Source: Sabethes cyaneus (lineage: Eukaryota > Arthropoda > Insecta > Diptera > Culicidae). From it: 64,000 nucleotides of DNA. The position numbers and the translations under genes were made by a program. Location: assembly GCF_943734655.1 (NCBI RefSeq), contig NC_071353.1, positions 146,798,043 through 146,862,042 of the forward strand. The letters are read 5' to 3'. The notes under the pieces are model-generated. The model did not search any database. It saw only the letters and a list, made by a program, of their open reading frames with translations, and was not told the DNA's origin. Each line of letters opens with the position of its first letter. The stretch's first letter is position 1. Below, one piece after another: positions 1 through 10,959 of the stretch.

Positions 1-329
1 ATTTGAGCAGCAGCAGCAGCCGGTCTGGTTTCTCTCAAACCTACACTAGCTTACAAGTAGTAACGGCAGTGCCAGTGACTATAAAATAGCAGACTAGGTT
101 CGCCGTCTGCTCATTTATCGCACGATCGCACTGACGGGCGGTCAGTATTTTGATAAAACTAATCCATTTCTACTTTACAGTGATTTGGTATTTTCTATCA
201 CTCCTGTATTAGCGGGCAATCATCATCCTAGAGTCTAAAGGACCGAATAGCGACATCCGTCTATATATTGGCAACAGTAATTATAGTACTGATTTTTAAG
301 AAGTGCTATCAGCTCAAACATAGTTCTTT
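1..329. other. Unassigned leading sequence
   Basis: There is no convincing coding frame or recognised repeat. A short AGC trinucleotide run lies near position 8. The sequence is AT-rich and runs into the inverted arm that begins near 330. Confidence 0.4.
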
Positions 330-625
330 TCAGGGCCACCAAACAATTTCAAACGGTTTTTTCCAAAACCCCCATTGATTCAATGAAGAATTAAATCAGA
401 ATATTTCGATCTTCTTTTCCAAATAAACACTCAAACAATGATACTCACAGATACTCAAATATGCATATGCCATAAATGCAGTTTGCATTAATCTTTGATA
501 TAATGATCAGACATAAAGGTATACTTCATCGATTAAAACATGTTATCAATGTAATGAGTATTATATGACACAGTCCTACGTCACCCTTTCGTACAACCCT
601 TAGGGCTGTATACCTTGTAGTTTTT
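330..625 (+). repeat. Left inverted arm of zinc-finger unit 1
   Basis: The core, about 574-625, reads CCTACGTCACCCTTTCGTAC and then the near-palindrome TACAACCCTTAGGGCTGTA. It is the reverse complement of the sequence to the right of units 2, 3 and 5 (10960, 24836, 56758). Similarity continues outward through the TGACATAAAGG-like segment, the ATGCAGTTTRCATTA block and a CAATGATACTCACAGAT block to about 330, with a small extra insertion. The inner end, after the T run, abuts a LINE fragment at 627, so this arm has been separated from its zinc-finger exon. It could instead be an unrelated MITE copy, but the repeated pairing with zinc-finger units argues for a unit end. Confidence 0.65.
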
Positions 626-626
626 A

Positions 627-1290
627 TTGGACTTTTCGAAAGCTTTTGACACCATTCCTCATCGGGAACTGTTGGATAAATTGGGAGCACAATTCAACTT
701 CTCTTCTGCAGCTGTGAACTTGCTCCAGTCGTATCTCCAAGGAAGAAAACAAACGGTATTCTGCAATGGCCGCTTCTCGAAAATGGTAGAAGTAACGTCT
801 GGTGTACCCCAAGGCTCAGTACTTGGCCCTTTGTTGTTCTGTTGCCATATAAATGACCTTCCAACGGTTCTCAGGTATTGCTCTATCCAAATGCATGCTG
901 AGAATGTTCAACTCTACATTGGACGACTCGGCGCGATATAATCAGCAGTGTGAATGAAGACCTAGAAATGATCTCTGATTGGTCCCAGCTAAATGGTTTG
1001 GTGATTAACGCTGACAAAAGCAAGGCACTGTTAGTTACAAGCAGACGTCGAAGAACTGACAGGTCAATGTCATCGATACCCGACATCATGATGGATCAAA
1101 AGGTTAGTAATCTGGGATATTCCAAAGAGATCTTCAAATGGGACGGCCTAATAACACAGCAGTGCGGAAATATCTACGCTGGTTTGCGGACGTTATATGT
1201 GTGTATGTCTGCGGCACCGGTTGAAACCAAACTAAAAATGTTCAAATCGCTAATCCTACCGCATCGTCTGTTTGTCTGTGGTTCTATTTA
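627..1290 (+). pseudogene. LINE reverse transcriptase fragment, broken active site
   Basis: The frame opens with the RT block DFSKAFDTIPHRELL and continues with SGVPQGSVLGPLLF and INDLP. The catalytic box, normally YADD, reads HAEN, so both metal-binding aspartates are damaged. A frameshift near 941-950 moves the downstream RT thumb part (SKALLVTSRRRR, WDGLITQQCGNIYAGLR) to another frame, and the match stops near LILPH at about 1290. It is closely related to the longer element at 19127-22790. Endonuclease, N-terminal RT and 3' tail are missing, so this is a piece truncated at both ends, lying between the left arm and body of zinc-finger unit 1. It cannot be functional. Confidence 0.85.
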
Positions 1291-1400
1291 TTGCAAAACA
1301 AAAAAAGTTGCTTGTCCACGTGGACATTTCCTATACCCCCTCCCCCCTTCCGTGGACAAGCGTGGACGTTCACGTATCCCCCACCCCCCTCTAGTCAAAA
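1291..1400 (+). repeat. C-rich tract with hairpin
   Basis: GCTTGTCCACG near 1309 and CGTGGACAAGC near 1351 form an 11-bp inverted repeat around a C-rich loop. The right half recurs at about 9155-9190 next to unit 2, where 12 bases are missing. This is probably the edge of a dispersed element, identity unknown. Confidence 0.45.
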
Positions 1401-1638
1401 CATACTTTTAAGCATAACTTTTGAACTACCTAATCTTTTCTATTGCTCACCTTCTACGTCGAGGAAAGCAGCTGGTGAAATTGCTCTTCGGAGTGGGAAG
1501 GTTTCAAAGAACTCGAACGGAAAGAATCTTGCAGGCTATCAATCCTTGTGCTGATTATTAAAATGCTGACAAACATTGGAAACAAAAATTAACTCAATGC
1601 CAGGTATGAAAAAAAAAACAGAATTAAGACTAAAAGGT

Positions 1639-1644
1639 TTTATT
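1639..1644 (-). terminator. Candidate poly(A) signal, zinc-finger copy 1
   Basis: AATAAA lies on the minus strand about 310 bp beyond the stop codon. The same hexamer sits at the equivalent place in the other four copies (9434, 23271, 36508, 55141), which suggests it belongs to the ancestral transcript. Confidence 0.5.
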
Positions 1645-1950
1645 ATCACATTATACAACAATCACAATATCACAGGTTTCATAATTTTTCATTTTCAAAG
1701 ACATCGGAATTAAATTGTGTCACAACAAATGCTTATAAATCTTATACTTTCGTGCTTCGTCAAGAGTTAAGTGAGTTTTAAGTAGAACAGACTTCACTGT
1801 CTGCCACTGTCAACTTCCGTATCGTTTGTAGCCTAAATAGCCATGTCCACTTTTGCGGTGCTTTTTCGTTTTTTTTCGAATGCTGCTCACTGTTGTGGTC
1901 ACACGCCAGGTCGCGGTTCGTCGGATTTGTTTCCTTTCCAAGCTTTCTTT

Positions 1951-2818
1951 CTACATTTCAGAATTGAAACTTGACGGACAGTGTTTCTTTTTGTGACAAG
2001 TGAGCCTACTCTTTTGAGTGAATTGAGCATTACACTGGTCACATTTGTAAGGTTTTCGACCAACGGATGTGTGGATTATATTATGCTCAACGAGCGATGA
2101 TCTACGCTTATAGCGTTTTCCGCATGTCAGACACTTGTGTGGGCGCTCTGGGTTATGTGTTCCTAGGTGCCTTGTTATTTGGTTTTTCGAAGGAAAACTT
2201 TTGTCACATTTCGCACATTTAAATTTCCTTCCCTGCGTGTGCTTTTTAATTTTATGAATATTAAGTTCTCCACGTTTGATGAAAGTACTATGACATACGT
2301 CACACGAGAACGGTTGCCCTTCAGTGTGAATTCCGTCGCGTTGTTCCCGGCCGTGTCGATCGAAGGTTGTGTGGGTTTTTCGGTGTCTCGACAGGTTACT
2401 GTGTGACTTAAAGGATGCGTCGCAAAGCTCACATTCGAACGATCGCTCATCGCTGTGAACAAGCATATGACTCGCTAGGTCACTTCGAGTTAGAAAATGT
2501 TTTCCACACTGCGAACACCGGTACGGGCGTTCCGATCTGTGCACCCTCATGTGCTTCCTCACCTGTTGTTTCGTTTGGAAATTATTGCCGCATATGTCAC
2601 ACTCGAACTTTTTTTCCGACGTGTGTTTTACAATTTTATGCTGCCGCAGTGTTTCAGGTGTCTTACAAATTTGACCACATGTGTCACATTTGAGAGATTG
2701 CGTGACGGTGTGATTTTTCCTATGCTTGACAAGATTGTGTTTGTCCTTATATCCACGGCCGCAAATGTCGCAAATGTGTTTCGGCCGACTGCCGGCAGTG
2801 GGATCAGCGTGCCAGTTG
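1951..2818 (-). CDS. C2H2 zinc-finger exon, copy 1 (nine fingers)
   Basis: This exon encodes a probable nuclear DNA-binding protein of about 285 residues made of nine consecutive C2H2 fingers, from CDICGRGY to CDQCNAQF, and ends with stop at 1951. All cysteine and histidine ligands are present. Several linkers are TGEKP-like but degenerate (SERPYRC, PERPHKC). The open frame continues upstream to about 2883 but contains no ATG before finger 1. Instead CTTCTGTTCCAG precedes CAACTGGCACGC, a polypyrimidine tract plus AG, so I place the exon start at 2818 and infer an unseen 5' exon. Residues at contact positions -1, 2, 3 and 6 of finger 1 (D,H,N,K) and finger 4 (T,S,D,S) differ from the other copies. 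No ZAD, BTB or other partner domain is visible. Target DNA is unknown. Confidence 0.8.
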
Positions 2819-3270
2819 CTGGAACAGAAGAGAAGCGACCGATAGATTGATGAGATAAATAAGACCACTCTTAAGTGAAACAAGAAAAAACAGAAGACAA
2901 CAGACAGTCAGCAGCAGACGTTAAAAACGACGACACAATGGAAAGTTGTTGAAAAGACCATGATACGACAACAAAAATATCACAGAGAGATGACGAATAC
3001 GACGAAAAAGCAACGAAGAGTTGACAACAAAGGCAACGATTATATGACGGGTAGACAACGGTAAGATAACGAAAAGTCGGCGGAAGAATGACGCCAACAG
3101 ACGAGCAGATAGATAGTAACAGATAGCAAATAAAGAACGAAAACACAGTGAAGTATTGAAAATATGGCGAACAACTGAAGACAAGTAGATGAAAAATAAC
3201 GAAATACGACAAAAATACAATGAAAAATCGCCGAAAAAATACGAAAACACTATAAATAATAACACTATAA
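2819..3270 (-). repeat. Pyrimidine-rich (coding strand) degenerate tract upstream of copy 1
   Basis: On the plus strand this is a run of imperfect GACGAAAA / GATGACGAA words, hence C/T-rich on the gene strand. It begins right at the proposed splice acceptor and may be intron. Long open frames across it are low-complexity artefacts rich in F, S and L. Confidence 0.6.
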
Positions 3271-3808
3271 ATCAGGGGAGGACTGGCCCAGCGGGTAACC
3301 GGGCATGTGCCCGGTGGGCACCCATTGTAGGAGTCTACAAATTTTCAACCAAAGTTTCTATTTCAGTCAAATCATTCTACGGTTCAAAAATATTGAACTG
3401 TTTATGGTTTCAAGATTTATGAAATTGTGTTATTCGGTTCAGGGGGGGGGGAGGGCGGTGGGCCCTCGATGAAAAATTTTGTCGTCACAAAAAAGCAGTG
3501 AGAGATTTTTTAATCCTAAGTAACACATTTACTAATTTCACCTGGTTAGGGGCCCAGGTTAATGATAAACTCATGTCATATAGCTTGAACGTCTACAAAT
3601 AAAATTGTAAAATTTTGTTATTTTTTTTATTTCTTCTAAGTGCAGCCCAAATACCACGAATAGAAGTTCTGAATCTGCAATCAGGTATAATAAATTTTTT
3701 TTATTAGATATTTAATAGTTTTCTAAACATCGAATTGCTTGCGTGAAATGACTCCAAAAAACTATTGTTTATGAATATTGGCCTTTTGGGCCACCAGCTT
3801 TATAAAAT
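3271..3808. other. Unassigned, with a CAGGGGAGGACTGG element end
   Basis: There is no credible gene. CAGGGGAGGACTGGCCCAGC near 3275 resembles the start of a hAT-type inverted terminus, but no matching right end is visible. A G-run lies near 3443-3452. Confidence 0.3.
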
Positions 3809-3866
3809 ACTAGCTGACCCGACAAACTTCGTATTGCCACAAATTAAACTTTGTTGTACATAAATC
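3809..3866 (+). repeat. 5' end of a dispersed repeat, split by a hAT-like insert
   Basis: It begins ACTAGCTGACCCGACAAAC and matches the start of the repeat at about 49988. The remainder of this copy resumes at 7005, with internal sequence lost. Confidence 0.6.
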
Positions 3867-4424
3867 CTGCAGGGTGGCAACCCAATTGGAGATTTCAATT
3901 TCCTGGTTTTTTCCGGTTTTCCTGGTCGATTTTGGAAAAATTCCTGGTTGGTGAATATAGTTTAAAATTAACTACAAGAATAAAAAAATCCAAGTTTTTT
4001 TTTGGGGTGGAATTATGCTGGAAAGTTTGTCGATTTATCTGTTATCTGGCCTTTTTACTAAATACGAAAGAGTAAAAATAGAAATTTATGAAAAGGATTG
4101 GAATCACTCGTTCCACTTATAAGTACCTTAATCTAGTACGATTAACTCATTTAAAGAGAAACTTTTCACTTCCATTTAAAACTACTTAGATCATTCTGTA
4201 ACTCGAACTGAAAGCTTTCTATTCAATTTTGTAAAATTTAAAATTGTGGAATGTGGCCACAGCTTATTTTTTTTCAGACTCTTACCCAGCAAAGTAAGCT
4301 GCCTCTTTTGGCCAGTTGGCTTAACTGGCATAGCCGCCTGTAGCACCAAATACTGTAACTAGTCGAGGTCCAAGGAGCTCACGCGGTCTTAATAAGATGG
4401 GAACGGATACACAATGAGAACAGC

Positions 4425-4570
4425 CGTTGCCTGATTCCAAACAACGACAAATCCAGGATTGAACGTACACGAACCAGGGCGACTAAGCCAGCAACATATC
4501 AACGGTATGCCATGCTGGAGAGGGCTGTTAAGAAGTCTTGTTAACGGGACAAAACAGTCAGGGTCAACTA
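4425..4570 (+). pseudogene. LINE remnant, pre-RT segment
   Basis: A short translation containing ERTRTRATKPATYQRYA and RAVKKSC resembles the basic segment between endonuclease and RT in several insect LINEs. It is interrupted by a stop and ends near 4570. It probably belongs with the same-strand RT pieces at 6070-6720. Confidence 0.45.
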
Positions 4571-4639
4571 TCTAGTTTACGGACTATCACTGTTTAGATA
4601 GTTGTAATCTTGTGCCTTAAGTCGGATTTGGGCTCTAGG

Positions 4640-5410
4640 AAGGAAATTTTGCTTAGAGAAGTTACGCCTAGATAAAGCAAGAGCTCCGTAATTGCAGGAC
4701 ATATGCACTTTCAAGTTCGGAGTTACAAAAGCGGCAGGTTTCGGAATCATCCGATATTCTTTAAACGAACAAAAGCAAGATAGTGTCCAGTTAGGAGTCC
4801 CGTGATTGTGCGTAGTTCACTACGAGCAGTTTTTTAGCTACTGCAAGATTTTGGTAGATAAACTTTAAGTGTTTAGTCTACAACCCTGTATTTGATTTCA
4901 ACGGAATGCTTTCTTAATAGCAATATCTAGGCGGTTACTGAAGCTCAGCCTGACACCAACCAATATAAGGGAAGAAATAGCATGTGAATAGTGAATGATA
5001 TAGCGACTGTTTTTGTGGCGTTTATATTAGGCCCGTCTTGTAAGCATTATACCAGGCATTATAACATGATGGTGTTTAGAGCTCCTAACAAACAACTTGA
5101 CAGTACTGCGTTAAACTTTTTTCTGACGATAAGTTCTATGTCGATGGCTTAAGCAATACTCTCACAACAGCTTGATTATCAGGGAGAGAACTCCTTATGG
5201 ACATCCTTTGATCACCGAAATCGTGACCGACGTATCTTTCAATGGTATTGTGATTTCTCTGCTCGAAAGCATTGCTTGAATCTAGCTCATTGAGTGTGGT
5301 GAATTACGTTTTGAAAAAGAGCCGTAATAATTGAAATGAACGACGTGTAATCACAAGCTCCTTCAATATCAAGGAAAGCACAAAGTGCCGTCTCCGGATA
5401 TTTTATTGAT
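4640..5410 (-). pseudogene. LOA/I-type LINE remnant (RT and C-terminal Cys/His motif)
   Basis: On the minus strand, CAFLDIEGA near 5385-5350 matches the RT block usually read AFLDIEGAFDN. Farther downstream near 4740 SDDSETCRFCNSELESA resembles the C-terminal CCHC-like motif that follows RNase H in LOA/I-type LINEs. Many stops and frameshifts occur. The RT active-site box and RNase H core are not readable. It lies inside the hAT-like element, between plus-strand pieces of another LINE. Confidence 0.5.
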
Positions 5411-6060
5411 TTTCTGTAAAAAAAATGGATAGAATGCCATCCGGGTTGGAGATTTCATTGGTTCAAAAGATCTTCAAAGTTCCCCTTTGATCGAAACCTC
5501 CGTAAACAATCGGCGTACACGCTGAACCGAGTCGTTTTCATCGATTTTTTCTTGGCACCACACTCTGCAGTTGAATAAAAGAGAAAAGGAAACAATGAAA
5601 ATCATGCAAATATATTCTGAATAGCCAACTGTGTTGTATACAGCCAGGGATTGAGATTTTTTTGAACATTTTTCTGAAGTCATCACCAAGCGCGAGGCCC
5701 CTTCGATGCGCGAGACTCTGTGCGACCGCACAGGTTTGCCAGTCTAAACGCCGGCTCTGAGGGAACCTATCTGAACGTGGGAACTAGGGCAGTATCATGG
5801 TGCTCTACATCACTCATAAAGTACTCTGAAATGTGATCCTCAATCGAATCCAGAAAAAAACGATGTTACTCTTCGATAGTGCACTCTTAAACAATTCTAC
5901 CTGTAAATAGGTCGGATTGAGCTAAAACTTAGTTGAAACCTTAAAGAGTGTACAAACTCAAATTTTGGGGAAAAATTTAACCAATTTTGACTACTTGCTA
6001 CCGATAATAACAAATAGCGCACTTTTAAGTTCCTACTACCACTTTTGTGGCTGAAGAACT
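5411..6060. other. Unassigned, degraded
   Basis: This is decayed sequence inside the hAT-like element. A minus-strand open frame at about 5474-5731 has no recognisable domain. Confidence 0.3.
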
Positions 6061-6069
6061 ACTCAAAAT

Positions 6070-6372
6070 CTGAGTTATGAGGCCTCCTGCCGGGTTGCTG
6101 CAGGAGTGAGACAGGGTTACATACTTTCACCGCAACTGATCCTTGTCATTATTGACAAAATTTTAATTGGAGTCATTGATAGTAAATTTAACCGAAGATT
6201 GTCCTGGAACCCTTTGACAAATGAGCAATTAATTGACCTCGATCTAGTCGACGACATTATCTTGCAATATGATGTGCAGGGAAAACTTAATGGTCTCTAC
6301 GACAACTCTAAGGCAACAGGTCTCATAGTCAACAATCATCAACAATCCCTCCTATTTCACAATAGAGGCTGA
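6070..6372 (+). pseudogene. LINE reverse transcriptase fragment
   Basis: The frame reads AAGVRQGYILSPQL, the RT block before the active site, and later LDLVDDIILQYD, where the catalytic pair DD is preceded by V rather than the usual A. The frame is open upstream of the first ATG (6106), so the ATG is not a real start. It ends near 6372 by frameshift or stop. Clade is uncertain. Confidence 0.65.
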
Positions 6373-6439
6373 GGAGGTGGCAGATTTTTTATATCCTGGT
6401 AGCAGATAACCCTAAGTGTTGGTACCAAGACTGATATAG

Positions 6440-6720
6440 AAACATGAATCAGGATGGCCAGCGGTAATTTTTGGATTTTGGGAATGTTTGGCGCTCAAAT
6501 CAGATCATTTTACCAACCCTAACACGAATTTTCAATTTGAACGTGAAATCCGTTCTATCGCCTGCGAGATTTAATGTATTTCAGCGGACACAACCGCAGG
6601 TCTTCGTCATCCGTTGCCTGGATCTGACATGTTTTGAGGAGAGTAGAAAACGGAATCTACAGAAAGAAAGACAGTCAACTGGAACCCGTAGGGACAACAC
6701 AGAATAGGCAGATCTAGAGG
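6440..6720 (+). pseudogene. C-terminal remnant of the same LINE
   Basis: FGNVWRSNQIILPTLTRIFN followed by LNVKSVL resembles the post-RT segment of the same LINE group. It follows the RT fragment on the same strand after a frame break. Confidence 0.5.
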
Positions 6721-7004
6721 CTGTTGGCGGTGGTGTAGCCTAGTCGACTGTATTTAGACTATTGATTCGAAACGCTCCTGGCGACAGATCAAAGCCATAG
6801 CGGATTACTGTCATTATTTGGGAAATGAAACATTTTGTTTTGCCGAACTAGTGGACATGGACGCATAAGTCGTCAGCAAGCAACAGAACTTTTTCCTGGT
6901 TTTGGATAAAAAAATTCCTGGTTTTTTCCCGGTTTTTCCTGGTGAAATAAAATTCCTGGTCTTTTCCTGGTTTTCCCGGTTTTTCTGGTTGAGTTGCCAC
7001 CCTG

Positions 7005-7213
7005 TTGATTAGTTCTCGAGTTATGGGGTAATCTGTATTTCATTTGTATGGGAGCCCCCCCTCTTAGTGGGGGGAGGGGTCTCTAGCCATCATAAGAACG
7101 TTCCCTGGCCCCAAAAACCCCTATATGCAAATTTTCACGCTGATCGGTTCAGTAGTTTTCGATTCTATAAGTCCCTATGGGACGGACAGACAGAAATCCA
7201 TTTTTATAGGTAT
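7005..7213 (+). repeat. 3' end of the dispersed repeat begun at 3809
   Basis: It contains TTGATTAGTTCTCGAGTTAT, GGGAGCCCCCCCTCTTAGTG and ends near TTTTTATAGGTATAGATT. It matches the ends at about 51570-51787 (same strand) and 31239-31430 (opposite strand). Confidence 0.65.
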
Positions 7214-9146
7214 AGATTTTGTGATAAAAATAGGCCGTTTTCAAATGTTAGTATCTTAGAAGGGGTATGCAAGCAGAACTAAAATCGGTTGATTGCGTTT
7301 GAAAGAACGCGATTTTCTGTGCCTAATATCAAAAAATTGGAGAGGGGATTTTTGTCTCTCTCAAATAAATCAACTTTCAATATGTGGGATTTTAACATAT
7401 TTAAGTGTATAAAAGTAAACGAGTTGCGCCATAACTCCGGAACGCCTTGACTGTTCTTCATCAAACTTGGTGTACATGTTTCTAGACATAAGTAAATCAG
7501 CACAGGGGGCTGACAAACGCGGGATGGTCGCTAAAAAGGGGAGGGGGAGGTACAAATAAGTAAAAGTGGCTGCGATTATATTGCATTTAGACCGTTGTGA
7601 GTGGTCCAAATCTAGAAGAGAATGTATAAACTTAGCCTCATGTTTGTTGACTCGAATTTTATAATGAGGTTATAGGCATTAAAAACGGTAGGCTTTCCAT
7701 TAAACGAAGGGAATGGTAGACAAAGTAATGAAATCAAATGTGTTTCATAGTATCGTAGAGTGGAATAAGACGTGAAGGGGAAATTGCGGAAAATTAGATG
7801 AAGCAAAGTCATTGAAGCAACACTTACAAGGTTTGTAATTTATTTCGTTTCACCAAGCTAAGGGATCCGCGCGATACAACAGTTCAGTGTGCCACCATCG
7901 CTGGCGGAATTGCGGTATATTTAGACACAAATTGTGTCTCGTCCGCGTCTATTGTACCCAACTGCCGAAGGAGAAGTTTAAATAATGTTCTACCCGCGAC
8001 GGGGATTTCCGTGATTCGCACCTCCCATTTTCAACAGAAGCCACCATCCTTTTGTCTTCCAGCTACTTGTACATCTGTTTTCGATAAGGTTGAAAATGTC
8101 AGGCGAGCGAGTGTGAGAAGCATAGCATCCAAAGCTTACTTCACGCAAGCCTAGGACAAACGCAGTGCTGGTACTGCGTGCATACATTCTGCTACCTACA
8201 CACCCGCGAGTGTACAGCCTCGTAGCAACTTTCTGCACATTCCGCCCGCGAAGCCAAAGCTTACGAGCTGTCAAGAGGTCGTGAGCACGAGCGGCACACT
8301 AGGATGTATGGATTACTTTACTTCTTTTTTCCTCCTGGGCCATTGCGAGCGACGATAGATATCGACTGCTGGGTTGCAATGACGAGCGTAAGCAACGACC
8401 GCGGCTGATAACTAAATACACTATGGCAAAAACTTGTCGCAGTGCATGAGAATATCAGAGAAGAAATTCGAAAGAAATGCTCATGCATGTGTGTTTGTTA
8501 GAAGAAAATCGTGAGAGAAAATTGGACCACACGTTTCAGTTTGCAAATTCTCATAATACAAAAAACAAAGGTTTTTCCTCATTTAGACATATCTACCCCT
8601 CCCCCTGATTAGCTCTCCTCGGTCAGCGGCCCTTTTGTCTACAGCAACTTGTACGTCTCTCCGAAGATAATGAAAGAGAAACAAAGCCTTCCTTATATTA
8701 TTCTACTCCCGTAGTTGTGACCCTCCCATCTTTTCACACGCTCTTCATCTTATCTCCCAGCCAGCTGTAGAACTTCTAACGGTCCAAATGCATGTATGTC
8801 GTTCGCTGGTATTTGTACCTTCAAACAATAGAGGACTGGGTCCAGCGCCTCTATGGTTCATAGGTAAGGATTGAATGTTTCTGGTATACTTTCACTAGCT
8901 ATGTCATTTCAAAAGGATGCAGAGTTGTAACAATATAGTAATAAATGGCATTACTGCAACATTTAGGCTGGACAATCAACATCTTTGAGTGCTAACGCAG
9001 GCTTAGTTCTTCTTACATGAAATATGCAAAATTTGCACTCTGGTAGTTCTCGGTGCATATGTTTACGTCAACATAGATCTCAGAAGATGAAAATGAAATG
9101 AAAAGATGAATGAACTTTATTTGAACTTATAAACAAACACTGAACA
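7214..9146. other. Unassigned intergenic sequence
   Basis: No supportable gene is seen. About 7455-7535 (CTTGGTGTACATGTTTCTAG, then AATCAGCACAG) resembles 59195-59265, so it is part of a dispersed repeat. The rest shows no clear similarity within the window. Confidence 0.35.
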
Positions 9147-9694
9147 ATGGTTCCCTCTTCCGTGGACAAGCGTATCCCCCACCCCCCTCTAGTCAAAACA
9201 TACTTTTAAACATAACTTTTGAACTACCTAATCTTTTCTATTGCTCACCTTCTACGTCGAGGAAAACAGTTGGTGAAATTGCTCTTCGGAGTGGGAAGGT
9301 TTCAAAGAACTCGAACGGAAAGAATCTTGCAGGCTATCAATCCTTGTGCTGATTATTAAAATGCTGACAAACATTGGAAACAAAAATTAACTCAATGCCA
9401 GGTATGAAAAAAACAGAATTAAGACTAAAAGGTTTTATTATCACATTATACAACAATCACAATATCACAGCTTTCATAATTTTTCATTTTCAAAGACATC
9501 GGAATTAAATTGTGTCACAACAAATGCTTATAAATCTTATACTTTCGTGCTTCGTCAAGAGTTAAGTGAGTTTTAAGTAGAACAGACTTCTATGTCTGCC
9601 ACTGTCAACTTCCGTATCGTTTGATGCTGCTCACTGTTGTGGTCACACGCCAGGTCGCGGTTCGTCGGATTTGTTTCCTTTCCAAGCTTTCTTT

Positions 9695-10562
9695 CTACAT
9701 TTCAGAATTGAAACTCGACGGACAGTGTTTCTTTTTGTGACAATTGAGACTACTCTTTCGAGTGAATCGAGCAGTACACTGTTCACATTTGTAAGGTTTT
9801 GGATCAACGGATGTGTGGTATTTGTTATGCTCAACGAGCGATGATTTATACTTATAGCGTTTTCCGCATGTCAGACACTTGTGTGGGCGCTCTGGGTTAT
9901 GTGTTCGTAGATGCCTTGTTATTTGGTATTTCGAAGGAAAACTTTTGTCACATTTCGGACATTTGAATTTCCTTCCCAGCGTGTGCTTTTTAATTTTATG
10001 AATATTGAGTTCTCCACGTTTGATGAAAGTACTATGACATACGTCACACGAGAACGGTTGCCCTTCAGTGTGAATTCCGTTGCGTTGTTCCCGGCCGTGT
10101 CGATCGAAGGTTGTGTGGGTTTTTCGGTGTCTCCACAGGTTACTGCGTGACTTATAGGATGCGTCGCAAAGGTCACATTCGAACGATCGCTCATCGCTGT
10201 GAACATGCATATGGCTCGCTAGGGAACCTCGAATTTGAAAATCTTTTCCACACTGCGAACACTGGTGCGGACGTTCCGATCTGTGCAGCCACAGGTGTTT
10301 CCTTAGCTGTTCTTTCGTTTGGAAATACTTGCCGCATATGTCACACTCGAACTTTTGTTCCGACGTGTGTTTTACAATTTTATGGTGCCGCAGTGTTTTA
10401 GGTGTCTTACAAATTTGACCACATTTGTCACATTCGAAAGATTGCGTGACGGTGTGACCTTTCCTATGGTCTGCAAGAATGTATCTGGTCTTATATTCAC
10501 GGCCGCAAATGTCGCAAATGTGTTTCGGCCGACTGCCGGGAGTAGGATCAGCGTGCCAGTTG
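9695..10562 (-). CDS. C2H2 zinc-finger exon, copy 2 (nine fingers)
   Basis: There are nine fingers with every ligand retained, from CDICGREY to CEQCTARF. The upstream open frame extends to about 10687 without an ATG, so the exon is taken to start at 10562, immediately after the CTTCTGTTCCAG acceptor. Contact residues (-1,2,3,6) are T,Y,I,D in finger 1 and I,G,S,S in finger 4, both unlike copy 1; finger 6 is identical to copy 1. Role is inferred as sequence-specific DNA binding in the nucleus. No stop or frameshift interrupts the exon, although neighbouring LINE pieces are heavily decayed. Confidence 0.8.
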
Positions 10563-10959
10563 CTGGAACAGAAGAGAAGCGACCGATAGATTGATGGGAT
10601 AAATAAGATCACTCTTAAGTGAAACAAGAAAAAAACAGAAGATAACAGACAGTCAACAACAGACGTCAAAAAACGACGAAACCACAATGGAAAGTTGTCG
10701 AAAAGATCGCGCTATGACAACAAAACTATCACAGAGAAATCACGAATACGAAGAAAAATCAACGAAGAGTTGACAAAAAGGCATCGATAATATGACGGAT
10801 AGACAACGGTAAGATAACGAAAAGTCAGCGGAAGAATGACGCCAACAGACGAGCAGATAGATAGTCACAGATAGCAAATAAAGAACAAAAACGCAGTGAA
10901 GTAACGAAAATGTAGATGAAGAAAAACACACCAAAACCAAAAAACGGCAAAAAAATACA

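Larger units (their letters stand above)
1345..3270 (-). repeat. Zinc-finger unit 1 (duplicated segment)
   Basis: This segment is shared with the regions around 9147-10965, 23070-24840, 36318-38050 and 55020-56760. It comprises a 3' flank with a minus-strand AATAAA (1639-1644), the nine-finger exon, a 3' splice site and a purine-rich (plus strand) degenerate GACGAAAA tract. Units 1 and 2 share an extra flank, about 1345-1480, that units 3 and 4 replace with other sequence, so two subfamilies exist. The right arm is missing; homology ends near 3270. Confidence 0.75.
3870..7004. mobile_element. hAT-like element with CAGGGTGGCAAC termini
   Basis: The left end CAGGGTGGCAACCCAATTGG and the right end, read in reverse complement, CAGGGTGGCAACTCAACCAG, form inverted termini, followed by CCTGGTTTTTTCCGG-like subterminal words on both sides. 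A third left end of the same family is at 60255. No 8-bp target duplication is visible, and the host repeat is not simply interrupted, so a deletion accompanied or followed insertion. The interior holds degraded LINE pieces on both strands rather than a transposase. Assignment to hAT rests on terminus resemblance only. Confidence 0.55.

Noticed and set aside
2175..2462. Second and third frames inside each zinc-finger exon
   Set aside because: They are open because finger repeats share codon structure; no domain, and only the finger frame keeps its ligand pattern in all copies.
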